A stretch of DNA of 64,000 nt from Chryseobacterium luteum. Its GTDB lineage: Bacteria > Bacteroidota > Bacteroidia > Flavobacteriales > Weeksellaceae. Below the pieces are notes generated by a model, which was not told the DNA's origin, made no database searches, and saw nothing but the letters and a program-made list of their open reading frames with translations. Every line of letters begins with the position of its first letter. Positions within the stretch are counted from its first letter, which is position 1. Positions 1 through 8,181 of the stretch are shown here, one piece after another. The DNA is taken from NCBI RefSeq assembly GCF_000737785.1, contig NZ_JPRO01000007.1, positions 124,001 to 188,000 on the forward strand. Reading direction: 5' to 3'. The position numbers and the translations under genes are program-made.

Positions 1-285
1 AAGCAGTTCCTTTGGAAGTCCGCGGGGATTTTCATAAACAATGGTTACCGGTTTTTCGCTAAGGTCAATAATTTCCCAGGCCATTTCCGGAACATCCACA
101 AGGTCCTGAAGTCTTTTTTCAGATTCCACCAGAATGATCATTGATTTATTTTTTTCCCTTTTTTTAATGTCAAAAATTTTATTGACTGCTTCTGTATTGG
201 TGGCATCACAACCAATTCCCCAGATGGTATCTGTCGGGTAAAGGATCGTTCCGCCGGATTTTAATATTTCGATAATGTTTTCCAT
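1..285 (-). CDS. Sua5/YciO/YrdC family threonylcarbamoyl-AMP synthase (C-terminus cut by window edge)
   Basis: Translating the minus strand from the ATG at 283-285 gives an open frame of 95 codons that runs off the left edge. It begins MENIIEILKSGGTILYPTDT and continues with WGIGCDA, the N-terminal signature of the Sua5/TsaC fold. KREKNKSMIILV follows, matching the conserved KxR..K..P/S segment. These enzymes make L-threonylcarbamoyl-AMP from threonine, bicarbonate and ATP for the t6A37 modification of tRNA. Only about half of a 190-200 aa protein is inside the window, so the length class (short TsaC or long Sua5) cannot be judged. Confidence 0.88.
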   Translation of the reverse strand, partial: MENIIEILKSGGTILYPTDTIWGIGCDATNTEAVNKIFDIKKREKNKSMIILVESEKRLQDLVDVPEMAWEIIDLSEKPVTIVYENPRGLPKELL

Positions 286-418
286 AATTTAATAAGGCAT
301 AAAACCTGTATAAAGGTAAAAAAACAGGAAGGTTCAGCCAAAAAATACGGGATAAATGTTTTGGCCGGTTGAATTGATAGGTTTTGCTGAAGCCTAATGA
401 TTTTATTTTTTATTAAAT

Positions 419-471
419 GGGCTAAAGCCATATTTGGCAGCAGATTATCATAAAAAAACGGGCTTTAGCCC
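419..471. repeat. Intergenic palindrome GGGCTAAAGCC / GGCTTTAGCCC
   Basis: An 11-bp perfect inverted repeat (GGGCTAAAGCC at 419-429 and its complement at 461-471) lies between the Sua5 and DinB genes. The right arm is itself a near-palindrome (ACGGGCTTTAGCCCGT). There is no clear T-run, so it looks more like a dispersed REP-like element than a terminator. The rest of 286-522 shows no gene. Confidence 0.6.
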
Positions 472-522
472 GTTCCTATTGAATTTTTATATATCATTAC
501 CTGTTCCTGGCTCTAAATCTAT

Positions 523-1029
523 CTATTTCAATCCCGGTAAATATCTTTCTTCAATGATACTCAAGTGGTGATAATTGTGTCCCACAATCAGTTTCCCGAT
601 GGTTTCTACAGCCAGTTGATTTCCATTAGCTGTACCTGTGTTGCTCAATACAGACGGCTCAAAGGTTTCCAGCATGATTCGGGAAGATTTCCTTACGAGC
701 TGATATTCTTCTATCAGGGATTCCAGAGATCTTTTATCAGCAAAAGAATTGGCAGCATACTTTTCTTCATCAAAGCCCGGCAGTTCTGCTTTTTCTCCCC
801 TAGCAAAAGCTAAAATCCTATATTGAAATATCCTTTCAGTATCGGATAAATGCAGTAAAAGTTCTTTCAGCGTCCATTTTCCTTCTGCGTAAGCAAAAAG
901 AGACTGTTCTTCTGTAAGATCAGCATATATTTCTACTGTTTTATCTCCGGATTTTTTTAGTTCTCCGATCCAATTTTCAGAAGGGATCTGGTCTAAATAT
1001 CTCTTTACGTATTTTTGAAAATCAGACAT
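523..1029 (-). CDS. DinB family protein
   Basis: A 168-aa cytoplasmic protein. The sequence fits the DinB/YfiT four-helix bundle: WTLKELLLHLSDTERIFQYR carries the first metal histidine, and GHNYHHLSIIEERY near the C-terminus carries the HxxxH pair. Members bind a divalent metal through three histidines, and many act as thiol-dependent transferases or detoxification proteins; the substrate cannot be told from sequence. The length matches the family. It stands alone, with its upstream neighbour on the same strand about 100 bp away. Confidence 0.85.
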   Translation of the reverse strand: MSDFQKYVKRYLDQIPSENWIGELKKSGDKTVEIYADLTEEQSLFAYAEGKWTLKELLLHLSDTERIFQYRILAFARGEKAELPGFDEEKYAANSFADKRSLESLIEEYQLVRKSSRIMLETFEPSVLSNTGTANGNQLAVETIGKLIVGHNYHHLSIIEERYLPGLK

Positions 1030-1127
1030 GTTTTTTGAGTTATAAGTTATTAATGATAAGTGAACAATTATAATTGATGAATGATGTGTAAAGTGAAATT
1101 AACAAATTGACTATTCACAATTGACGA

Positions 1128-1600
1128 TTAACCATTCACAATTTTTTCTTTCTGTTCCCTGTTCGTCCATTCATAAAAATTCACGGAATCATACAGTTCA
1201 AAACCGCAGGCCGGATACAACCGGTTTCCGACATCATTGCTTTTCCCTGTTTCCAGAAGGACTCCGCAGGCATTGGATGATCTGCATAATTCTTTTGCTT
1301 CTTCGATCAGTTCTTTGGAATAGCCTTTTCCTCTGTAATTTTCGTTGACATAGAGATCATTCAACAGCCAGTATCGCTGCATTCTTGTGGACGAAATAGG
1401 GGATACAGCTGAACAAATCCTATCAATTTGCCATCTTCTTCTGCTACAAAAATTTCTGAATCTTTGTTTTCCAATCTTTCCCTGAGAAAATTTCCAGCAG
1501 CAGGAATGTCAGATTCCTTATGATAAAAAACTCTGTATTGGTCAAATAAGTCGGCTAATTGATCCAGGTCTTCAATGGCTGCTTTTCTGGTATTTTTCAT
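1128..1600 (-). pseudogene. GNAT N-acetyltransferase with a single-base frameshift
   Basis: Two overlapping frames together make one GNAT protein. The first part starts MKNTRKAAIEDLDQLADLFD (ATG at 1598-1600) and reads through FVAEEDGKLIGFVQLYPLF. The second carries WLLNDLYVNENYRGKGYSKE, the acetyl-CoA binding segment, and ends in a typical GNAT C-terminus. The break lies at a run of three A's (1394-1396; TTT on the coding strand): adding one base restores LFSSTRMQRYWLLNDLYV. Either the gene is inactivated or the assembly has a homopolymer error. The gene starts a few bases downstream of the stop of the 1606-2088 gene, so the two are probably co-transcribed. Confidence 0.75.
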
Positions 1601-1605
1601 ATTGA

Positions 1606-2088
1606 TTATAAATGATGATCGTAACTCAGCACCCTTTTCATCTTCCACTGCTTATCCTCCTGTATCCACAAAATAGTAAATTTCGCCCGGCTCCCCTGAT
1701 TCCATTTCCCGTTGGAAAACTCAAAGAAATCATGTTCCCCTTCTTCTATGAAAGCGTACAGAACATTATTGTTGTATAAAGGATAGACTTTCATACTATT
1801 GGGTACAAGGTCACGTTTTATCTTATTGGGTCCGCCACAGATATTATTTTTAATGGAAGCGGTAAAAGCTTTCTCACCGGAAGTGATTCCTCCTTTATCA
1901 TGATAAAATTCCAGGTCGCTGCTGACTATAGCTTTATAATGAGAAAGATCACATTTATTAAATCCTATATCAAATATCAGACTGTCCAGCTTTTTAGCTG
2001 TCTTATACAGCTCATCGGTAGTTTTTACCTGTGAGTATACCATCTGACTGAAAAAACTTAAGACCAGAAAAAACTGAATCTTTCTCAT
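1606..2088 (-). CDS. Exported NTF2/DUF4440-like protein
   Basis: 160 aa with an N-terminal Sec signal peptide (MRKIQFFLVLSFFSQMVYSQ, cleavage probably after VYS). The mature part reads SSDLEFYHDKGGITSGEKAF and later FTILWIQEDKQWKMKRVLSYD, the strand pattern of DUF4440/SnoaL-like cone folds found in many small exported Bacteroidota proteins. These usually bind small ligands or act in lipid or secondary metabolism; no specific activity can be assigned. It lies 18 bp downstream of metB on the same strand. Confidence 0.7.
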   Translation of the reverse strand: MRKIQFFLVLSFFSQMVYSQVKTTDELYKTAKKLDSLIFDIGFNKCDLSHYKAIVSSDLEFYHDKGGITSGEKAFTASIKNNICGGPNKIKRDLVPNSMKVYPLYNNNVLYAFIEEGEHDFFEFSNGKWNQGSRAKFTILWIQEDKQWKMKRVLSYDHHL

Positions 2089-2106
2089 TATATTGGTTTA
2101 CAAGTG

Positions 2107-3246
2107 TTAAGAAAAGGCTTTTTCAAGATCTGTGATAAGATCTTCTGCATCTTCAATGCCAACGCTCAAACGAACTAAATCGTCTGTAATGCCTAATTCC
2201 TCGCGTTTATCTGCCGGAATGGAAGCATGCGTCATCAGTGCCGGGTGATTCGCTAAAGATTCTACTCCGCCCAATGATTCTGCCAGAGTGAAAACCCTTA
2301 CTCTTTCAAGGAATTTTATAGCATCTTCTTTTTTACCCGATTTGAAAGTGAAAGAAACCATTCCCCCTGATTCTTTCATCTGGGATTTGGCAAGTTCGTA
2401 CTGAGGGTGAGATTCCAATCCCGGATAGATTACTTTATCCACTGCAGGATGATTTTCAAGATATTTCGCTACAGCAAGCCCGTTGTCTGAGTGACGCTGC
2501 ATTCTTAATGCTAAGGTTTTGATTCCTCTTAAAACAAGGTAAGAATCGTGAGGTCCCAAAATACCACCGCTCGCAAACTGGATAAAGTGAAGCTTTTCTC
2601 CCATTTCGGCATCTTTTGCGATCAATGCTCCGGCAATTACATCGGAATGCCCGCCCAGGTATTTCGTAGCTGAATGCATGACGATATCAGCTCCAAGATC
2701 AATCGGTCTCTGGATATAAGGTGTCGCGAAAGTATTGTCTACGGCAACCAGAATATCTTTTCCTTTTGCTATTTCAACTACCGCTTTAATGTCTACCAGT
2801 TTCATCAAGGGGTTCGTAGGAGTTTCTACCCAGATCAGTTTTGTTTTGTCGGTGATCACATCAGCAATTTTGGAAACATCATCAAAATTCACGAAAGTAA
2901 ATTTCAGCTGATATTTTTCAAAAAGTCTTGTAAACATTCTGTAGGTACCTCCGTAAAGGTCATCTACCGCTACTACCTCATCACCGGGATTCAGTAATTT
3001 CAAAACGCAGTCGATGGCAGCAAGCCCTGATCCGAAAGCAAGACCTCTCGCCCCGTTTTCAATGCTTGCCAGAGAATCTTCCAAAGCCTGTCTTGTAGGA
3101 TTGGCAGCTCTTGAATATTCATATCCTGAATGTACTCCCGGACTTTTCTGTGCAAATGTAGAAGTTAAAAATACGGGAACATTGACAGAACCCGTTGCAG
3201 ACTCATGGTGCTGCCCTCCGTGAATTACTTTTGTATTAAAATTCAT
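2107..3246 (-). CDS. metB: Cystathionine gamma-synthase/lyase (PLP-dependent Cys/Met metabolism enzyme)
   Basis: 379 aa, the usual length of this family. It has the substrate loop EYSRAANPTRQALE, the YGGTYRMF segment, WVETPTNPLMKL, VDNTFATPY and the PLP lysine in SATKYLGGHSDVIAGA. The C-terminal SLGGVESLANHPALMTHASI is typical of cystathionine gamma-synthase and gamma-lyase. It would either join O-succinyl/acetyl-homoserine with cysteine to give cystathionine, or cleave cystathionine; sequence alone does not separate these well, so the metB symbol is the common label. It is cytoplasmic. The lipoprotein gene upstream ends 15 bp before it. Confidence 0.85.
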   Translation of the reverse strand: MNFNTKVIHGGQHHESATGSVNVPVFLTSTFAQKSPGVHSGYEYSRAANPTRQALEDSLASIENGARGLAFGSGLAAIDCVLKLLNPGDEVVAVDDLYGGTYRMFTRLFEKYQLKFTFVNFDDVSKIADVITDKTKLIWVETPTNPLMKLVDIKAVVEIAKGKDILVAVDNTFATPYIQRPIDLGADIVMHSATKYLGGHSDVIAGALIAKDAEMGEKLHFIQFASGGILGPHDSYLVLRGIKTLALRMQRHSDNGLAVAKYLENHPAVDKVIYPGLESHPQYELAKSQMKESGGMVSFTFKSGKKEDAIKFLERVRVFTLAESLGGVESLANHPALMTHASIPADKREELGITDDLVRLSVGIEDAEDLITDLEKAFS

Positions 3247-3261
3247 ACTATTTTTATTTTT

Positions 3262-3822
3262 TTATAAGCCTCCCATGAAAAAATCAAGGCTTTTTGAAAC
3301 GTTATCAGATTTTCTTTTCACTTCCAGCTTTCCGTTATAAGCATACGCCAGAACTTCTATATCTTCCGGAACTTTATCGGGTACCGTAGTTGTGAAAGAA
3401 GCCAGATATTCACTGTTTTCATACCTGTCTTTACCGGTCTCTTTAAGTTCTTCAAACTTTCCGTTGATCCTGAGAATTATTTTTTTCAGGGAATCATCTA
3501 TATAAGCAATATCTGAGCCGTTTCCTTTAATGAAATCATCCATAGTGGGAACAAGCTCCATGATAGATTCACCTTCCATGTCATGAGGATGAAGACTTCC
3601 CTTCAGCATGGCCGCAGGAATATCCTTTTCTTTAAATAAAGCGATATCCAGTACTGCGTTTTCTGAAATTTTCTCAGTTTCCGGAACGTCACCGGTTTCA
3701 GAAGCCGGAAGTTGTTCAGCCTGTACAGTAGAGTCCTGAATTTTTGCTTCCCCGGCTTCGGTTTTTTTATCGCATGCGGCCAGCAATACCGCTGTACTGA
3801 TGAGTAAAAGTGCTTTTTTCAT
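3262..3822 (-). CDS. Putative lipoprotein, unknown function
   Basis: 186 aa. The start MKKALLLISTAVLLAACDKK is a clear lipoprotein signal with lipobox LAAC (Cys17). A charged low-complexity stretch rich in E, T and S follows (residues ~18-55), then a compact domain with DIAYIDDSLKKIILRINGKF. I do not recognise the family. It lies between gldC and metB on the same strand. Confidence 0.7.
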   Translation of the reverse strand: MKKALLLISTAVLLAACDKKTEAGEAKIQDSTVQAEQLPASETGDVPETEKISENAVLDIALFKEKDIPAAMLKGSLHPHDMEGESIMELVPTMDDFIKGNGSDIAYIDDSLKKIILRINGKFEELKETGKDRYENSEYLASFTTTVPDKVPEDIEVLAYAYNGKLEVKRKSDNVSKSLDFFMGGL

Positions 3823-3853
3823 ATAATTTTGTGATTGGTGCGGAGTTTTAGTA

Positions 3854-4180
3854 TTACGATCTGATAGCTGATTTAATAGCGAATTCGTCTGCTATCTGCT
3901 CAAGCCACTCTGCAACATCCTCTTCCCCGGTAGCTCTCTGGTAAGTACTTCCTAAAGATACCAAAATCTGATGAATGAACATCTTCATCTGATCTACCGG
4001 CATTTCTTTAGTCCAAAGATCTATTCTTAAAGCTTCCATTGTTTTATCGTCCCAAACAGAGATCATTGTAGCTTTCGTTTCTTCTTTTTCCACACCACCG
4101 TCTTCGGCGTTCCATGTTATACTTTCCGGAATGTGGTTCTCATCCAGCTCTACATCTATGGTAATCTGAGTTTTTCTCAT
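3854..4180 (-). CDS. gldC: Gliding motility protein GldC
   Basis: 108 aa without signal peptide, matching the size and sequence pattern of GldC: an N-terminal strand MRKTQITIDVELDENHIPE, ITWNAEDGG, then ALRIDLWTKEMPVDQMKMFI and VAEWLEQIADEFA. GldC is a cytoplasmic accessory protein of Bacteroidota gliding and the T9SS; in Flavobacterium it is encoded next to gldB. Here gldB is upstream on the same strand, but the two are split by about 600 bp holding two repeat copies. Confidence 0.88.
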   Translation of the reverse strand: MRKTQITIDVELDENHIPESITWNAEDGGVEKEETKATMISVWDDKTMEALRIDLWTKEMPVDQMKMFIHQILVSLGSTYQRATGEEDVAEWLEQIADEFAIKSAIRS

Positions 4181-4364
4181 ATCAATCTAAAATTTTTCCG
4201 CAAAGTTAATACTTCTTCAGCTTATCTAAAATTTCTGCGAAGTTATCTTCATCAGGAAATGCTTATTAATGTAAAAAAACTCACTTCATTAAGACACGGA
4301 AATACTGAGTTTTTAAATTAAGCTGTTCAAATTAACGCCTTATTCAACCAATACCAAATTTACT

Positions 4365-4510
4365 CCGTCAGTTCGAGTGTTTTTCGCAGCGAAGCGGAGA
4401 AAAATGTATCGAGAACCAATGAACTACAGACAACTCTTGAATCACAAACTTCTCGATACGATTTTTTCCAAAAATCTACTCGAAGTGACGAATATTCAAT
4501 TTAAATTAAA
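4365..4510. repeat. 146-bp palindromic intergenic repeat, copy 1
   Basis: The first of two direct copies between gldC and gldB. The outer arms CGTCAGTTCGAGT and ACTCGAAGTGACG are inverted repeats with 12 of 13 matching. Inner arms TATCGAGAA and TTCTCGATA are also inverted. The nested arrangement resembles REPIN/BIME elements. It is AT-rich in the centre and holds no coding frame. Confidence 0.8.
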
Positions 4511-4587
4511 AGCTGGTGTTATTTAAAAAATTAAGACTTTATATCTTCAATTTTTTTATCAGCAGGAAAAAATGCTGAACTTTTCAA

Positions 4588-4733
4588 CCGTCAGTTCGAG
4601 TGTTTTTCGCAGCGAAGCGGTGAAAAATGTATCGAGAACGAATAAACTACTGACAATTCTTGAATCACAAACTTCCCGATACGATTTTTTCCAAAAATCT
4701 ACTCGAAGCGACGAATATTCACTTTAAATTAAA
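4588..4733. repeat. 146-bp palindromic intergenic repeat, copy 2
   Basis: The second copy of the same length, in the same orientation, 77 bp after copy 1 and differing by a modest number of substitutions. Repeated start: CCGTCAGTTCGAGTGTTTTT. Together the copies fill most of the 4181-4777 gap, in which no gene is visible. Confidence 0.8.
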
Positions 4734-4777
4734 AAAATACCCTTCAAATTAGTTTGAAGGGTACATTTATTTTAATA

Positions 4778-5761
4778 CTAAGGTGTTTTAGGTTTATACA
4801 CAGCTTCATTAAAGATATTGGTAGCATCAAGCTTTAAAAAATCCACAAGCTTGGTTTCCGGTTTCTGCCTGAAATAGGCTTTACAGATCTGCCATCCGGT
4901 AAAAATACCGATCCGGGGTGAGGATTCATTATCGATTTCCGTATAAAACTTTGAGAATGGCCCCGGCGAAATGAAACGCTCCACCAGTCTTGGATCGTCC
5001 CCGAAGATCAGGTTGCTTTCTACGAAATAATTCCAGATATTGGCTTCATTGGCTACGGCCCAGTCGTACTGTTTCCTGGTATAATTCATTTTCAGATAAT
5101 CCGGCGTATCCGGAAGAAAGGCATCCTGGAGCATCATGATTTTCCCGTTCAGAATCACTTTATCAATGAATTTCTGATGATCAGGAGATTCTGTTACGAT
5201 ATTCCCTGCAAAGACCTGTGAAACTTTGGGAACCATATTCTGCGGGTTCATCGATTTCTGAAAATACATCTCAAGTCCTTTGTAATTGGCATTACCATCC
5301 CCCATAAATCCAGTGATGTCTATAAAAAGAAGATTTCCTTTTGAATCGTAAAAAATAGGATCCTGAATCATCTGAAGTGCCGATGAAAAAAGGTAAACCT
5401 TTGGACTTTTAAACTGCGGAAAGTAGTACTTGATATGAGAAAACAAATCCTGAAGTTCCTTCTGAAGTTTCGCCTGGTCTATTTTACCGGCCGCTTCTTT
5501 ATAAATCTTGATTTCTTCTGTGTCTGATCTTCTTTTTCCGAAATCCTCATCAGAAACCGTTCCCTGAAACCAGGGAAACTTAGCTTTAAACTGGTCCAGA
5601 GGAATATCCTGATTGTAAAATTCTTTGGAAATATCCGTCATTTCAATTTTTTCAGCGGGCGCTTTTATTTCTACTTTCCACTGGTTTCCGGATTCTTTTT
5701 TACAGGAACCGAGCGCAAGAACTAAAATAGATGAAAGGGCAATAATTCTAAAAATCTTCAT
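4778..5761 (-). CDS. gldB: Gliding motility lipoprotein GldB
   Basis: 327 aa with lipoprotein signal (LVLALGSCKKE; lipid Cys at about residue 20). It has the GldB-type core: LFSHIKYYFPQFKSPKVYLF, then LLFIDITGFMGDGN, GLEMYFQKSMNPQNMVPKVS and RIGIFTGWQICKAYF. Length and order fit GldB, an outer-membrane-directed lipoprotein required for gliding in flavobacteria. The histidine-glutamate protease-like pattern of distant relatives is not obvious. Gene order gldB-gldC on one strand supports the assignment. Confidence 0.88.
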   Translation of the reverse strand: MKIFRIIALSSILVLALGSCKKESGNQWKVEIKAPAEKIEMTDISKEFYNQDIPLDQFKAKFPWFQGTVSDEDFGKRRSDTEEIKIYKEAAGKIDQAKLQKELQDLFSHIKYYFPQFKSPKVYLFSSALQMIQDPIFYDSKGNLLFIDITGFMGDGNANYKGLEMYFQKSMNPQNMVPKVSQVFAGNIVTESPDHQKFIDKVILNGKIMMLQDAFLPDTPDYLKMNYTRKQYDWAVANEANIWNYFVESNLIFGDDPRLVERFISPGPFSKFYTEIDNESSPRIGIFTGWQICKAYFRQKPETKLVDFLKLDATNIFNEAVYKPKTP

Positions 5762-5813
5762 TATTTTTACATGAAATTTAAGTGCACAAAAATAAGGATT
5801 AAAAATACAACCG

Positions 5814-5984
5814 ATGAGAAAAATTAAAATATTTGTAACCTTCGGCCTGATTATTTCACAACTTTCTCCTTTCTGTGCCCAAAAAATTAATTTTCAGAAT
5901 CAGAACTGTGAAAATACAGACGGGAATATAAGAAATCCGAAGGGAATGAAAACCAGAATAATCATTTTCGGAACAAAGCAATAA
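5814..5984 (+). pseudogene. N-terminal fragment of a broken exported protein gene
   Basis: A short frame of 56 codons starts MRKIKIFVTFGLIISQLSPF and ends its signal peptide at CAQ, then INFQNQNCENTDGN, and stops soon after. A signal peptide followed by only ~30 residues suggests a gene remnant. A second fragment lies beyond the GNAT gene (6530-6781) and could be the 3' end of the same original gene. Confidence 0.45.
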
Positions 5985-5992
5985 CTATCACC

Positions 5993-6526
5993 ATGAAAAT
6001 AGAAACAGAAAGACTGATCTTAAGAAAACTTGAAGAAACAGATGTTGAACGGATGTTTCTTCTGGATTCTAACCCGGAAGTGATGAAATACATCGGTGTA
6101 CCGGTACTCACAGAACAGAGTCAATCCTTAGGCGTAATTAAAATGATCCAGAAACAGTATGAAGAAAACGGTACGGGAAGGCTGGCTGTGATTGAAAAGG
6201 AAACCGGACTTCTGATCGGCTGGAGCGGACTTAAACTACTGACCGAAGAAACCAACGGTTATAAAAACGTGCTTGATCTCGGCTACCGTTATCTTCCTGA
6301 ATCATGGGGAAAAGGCTATGCATTAGAGGCTGCAAAAGCATCTTTGGAGCTTGGTTTCAATAAGATGAAAGCAGATGTAATCTACGCCTGTGCCCATTGT
6401 GAAAATGCGGGTTCCAATCATATTTTAAAGAAACTGGGCTTTGAAAAAACCGGCGAATTCACGGAACCCAATGGCATCTGTAACTGGTATGAGCTGAAAC
6501 GTGAGAAATATCTGCCATCCTACTGA
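5993..6526 (+). CDS. GNAT family N-acetyltransferase (RimJ/RimL type)
   Basis: 177 aa starting MKIETERLILRKLEETDVER, the classic RimJ/RimL-like Acetyltransf_3 start. It continues with LDLGYRYLPESWGKGYALEA, the acetyl-CoA binding loop, and ends with NAGSNHILKKLGFEKTGEF. It transfers acetyl from acetyl-CoA to a small amine or a protein N-terminus; the substrate is unknown. The gene starts 8 bp after a truncated signal-peptide ORF and ends next to an orphan coding fragment, so it seems to sit inside the remains of another gene. Confidence 0.85.
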   Translation: MKIETERLILRKLEETDVERMFLLDSNPEVMKYIGVPVLTEQSQSLGVIKMIQKQYEENGTGRLAVIEKETGLLIGWSGLKLLTEETNGYKNVLDLGYRYLPESWGKGYALEAAKASLELGFNKMKADVIYACAHCENAGSNHILKKLGFEKTGEFTEPNGICNWYELKREKYLPSY

Positions 6527-6529
6527 TGA

Positions 6530-6781
6530 CAAGAGGGAAAATATTTAAATTGGCTGCTTCCCGGCAAACGTGAATTCAGGAATCAGGGAATCGGAGGAGA
6601 CCTCATTCCTTATGGCATTTCAATTGCTGAAAAACCAGGGGGACGGTTCGGCTATTTAATCGGATATAAAAATTATTATCCTAAGTTTCGTTACGAAAAA
6701 ACCAGTAATTTTGGAATTTCTTTTCCGTTTGAAATTCCTAAAGTGAATGAAATGGCCGTGGAACCGGTAAAGACGAATTAA
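6530..6781 (+). pseudogene. C-terminal fragment of a broken gene
   Basis: Directly after two stop codons (TGATGA, 6524-6529) the same frame stays open for about 83 codons without a start. It reads KYLNWLLPGKREFRNQGIGG, then LIPYGISIAEKPGGRFGYLI, GYKNYYPKFRYEKTSNFGIS and ends at 6779-6781. The protein-like composition argues for a decayed 3' end of an exported protein, perhaps partner of the fragment at 5814-5984. The family is not recognised. Confidence 0.5.
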
Positions 6782-6844
6782 AAAATGTAAAAGGCGTAAT
6801 AAAATACCCTGAAAAATTTAAAACAGATTAAAAAAATATAAATA

Positions 6845-7639
6845 ATGCAGACTCAAAAAGTAATAGATCATATTGTAAACTGGTTAAAGGATTATGCTGT
6901 AAAAGCTAACGTAAAAGGATATGTCATAGGAGTTTCCGGAGGCGTAGATTCCGGTGTGGTTTCTACTCTTGCAGCAATGACAGGATTAAAAACTCTTCTG
7001 ATTGAAATGCCGATACGCCAGAAGCCAGACCAGATAGACCGTGCCTGGGAGCACATGAATGATCTGAAATCAAAATTTCCCAATGTGGAGGCTATGTCTG
7101 TCAACCTTACTCCTGCTTTCGAAGAACTTTATAAAACATTTGATGTAAAGGATGATCTGTATCCTAATGAAAAACTGGCTTTTGCCAATACCAGATCGCG
7201 TCTTAGAATGCTTACCCTGTATTATTACGGACAGATCAACGGTCTTCTGGTATGCGGAACAGGAAATAAAGTGGAAGATTTCGGAATCGGGTTCTATACA
7301 AAATATGGTGATGGCGGTGTGGATGTTTCTCCTATTGCAGATCTTTACAAAACAGAAGTCTATACTCTTGCAAGAGCTTTAAATCTGGTTAAAAATATCC
7401 AGGAAGCAATTCCTACAGACGGTCTTTGGGATGTAGACAGAACTGACGAACAGCAGATCGGGGCTACTTATCCTGAACTGGAAAAGATCCAGAAAGAATA
7501 CGGAACCAAGCCTGCAGATGAGTATGAAGGCCGTGATAAAGAGGTCTTTTTAATCTTCGACAGAATGCACAAGGCAGCCAAACACAAAATAGATCCTGTC
7601 CCGGTTTGCGATATTCCTGAAGAATGGAGAGAAAGCTAG
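6845..7639 (+). CDS. nadE: NH3-dependent NAD+ synthetase
   Basis: 264 aa, the length of the short ammonia-dependent NadE. The ATP pyrophosphatase P-loop SGGVDSGVV is at residues 31-39. LAFANTRSRLRMLTLYYYGQ, VCGTGNKVEDFGIGFYTKYG and DGGVDVSPIADLYKTEVY are hallmark NadE segments. The enzyme amidates deamido-NAD to NAD in the cytoplasm, the last step of NAD biosynthesis. There is no glutaminase (CN-hydrolase) domain, so ammonia must come from elsewhere. It is transcribed away from gldB. Confidence 0.93.
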   Translation: MQTQKVIDHIVNWLKDYAVKANVKGYVIGVSGGVDSGVVSTLAAMTGLKTLLIEMPIRQKPDQIDRAWEHMNDLKSKFPNVEAMSVNLTPAFEELYKTFDVKDDLYPNEKLAFANTRSRLRMLTLYYYGQINGLLVCGTGNKVEDFGIGFYTKYGDGGVDVSPIADLYKTEVYTLARALNLVKNIQEAIPTDGLWDVDRTDEQQIGATYPELEKIQKEYGTKPADEYEGRDKEVFLIFDRMHKAAKHKIDPVPVCDIPEEWRES

Positions 7640-7674
7640 TGACAGGCTATGAATGATACATTATAACTTTATAT

Positions 7675-8181
7675 ATGAACGGTAAAATAAGATCGGTATT
7701 TTTTATTTGTCTGGGACTTCTTTTCGGAATGTCTGTGATGTATATCTACAATAATTTTATTGCAGACAAAAAGGGAAATGCTGAGAATATAAAAACAGAA
7801 ACGGCCCGCTACGGAAGTACCTCTGCAAGCATTCCTGAGAACTCTTCCCAACAGTCCATTGAGCAGTTGACGGAAGAAAAAACGGTCACTACTTACGTAA
7901 AGCAGAACCACAAGCTTCCTGATTATTATATCACCAAAAATGAAGCAAGAAAACTGGGATGGGATGCTTCAAAGGGAAATCTCTGCGAGGTACTGCCTGG
8001 CAAGGCTATTGGAGGGGATAAATTCGGAAACCGCGAAAACAAGCTGCCCCAAGGTGAAAAATATTATGAAGCTGATGTGAATTACAGCTGTGGAAACCGA
8101 AATGCTGACCGGATCATATTCACCGGAAACGGAGATGTTTATCTGACTAAAAACCATTATAAGAGTTTTGAAAAGCAGTAA
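7675..8181 (+). CDS. Membrane-anchored or exported barnase-type ribonuclease
   Basis: 168 aa. An N-terminal hydrophobic segment (FFICLGLLFGMSVMYIY, residues ~9-25) is followed by a linker and a barnase-like domain from about residue 73: KLPDYYITKNEARKLGW, NLCEVLPGKAIGGDKFGNRE, YEADVNYSCGNRNADRIIF and KNHYKSF. The catalytic set is complete: Glu132 (E73 of barnase), Arg142 and Arg146 (R83, R87) and His161 (H102). It should cut single-stranded RNA. Cys104 and Cys139 replace barnase A43 and S80 and could form a disulfide. It is first in an operon whose last gene encodes a barstar. Confidence 0.9.
   Translation: MNGKIRSVFFICLGLLFGMSVMYIYNNFIADKKGNAENIKTETARYGSTSASIPENSSQQSIEQLTEEKTVTTYVKQNHKLPDYYITKNEARKLGWDASKGNLCEVLPGKAIGGDKFGNRENKLPQGEKYYEADVNYSCGNRNADRIIFTGNGDVYLTKNHYKSFEKQ

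Noticed and set aside
3247..3261. Riboswitch in front of metB
   Set aside because: Only 15 bp separate metB from the upstream lipoprotein gene, too short for a SAM riboswitch.
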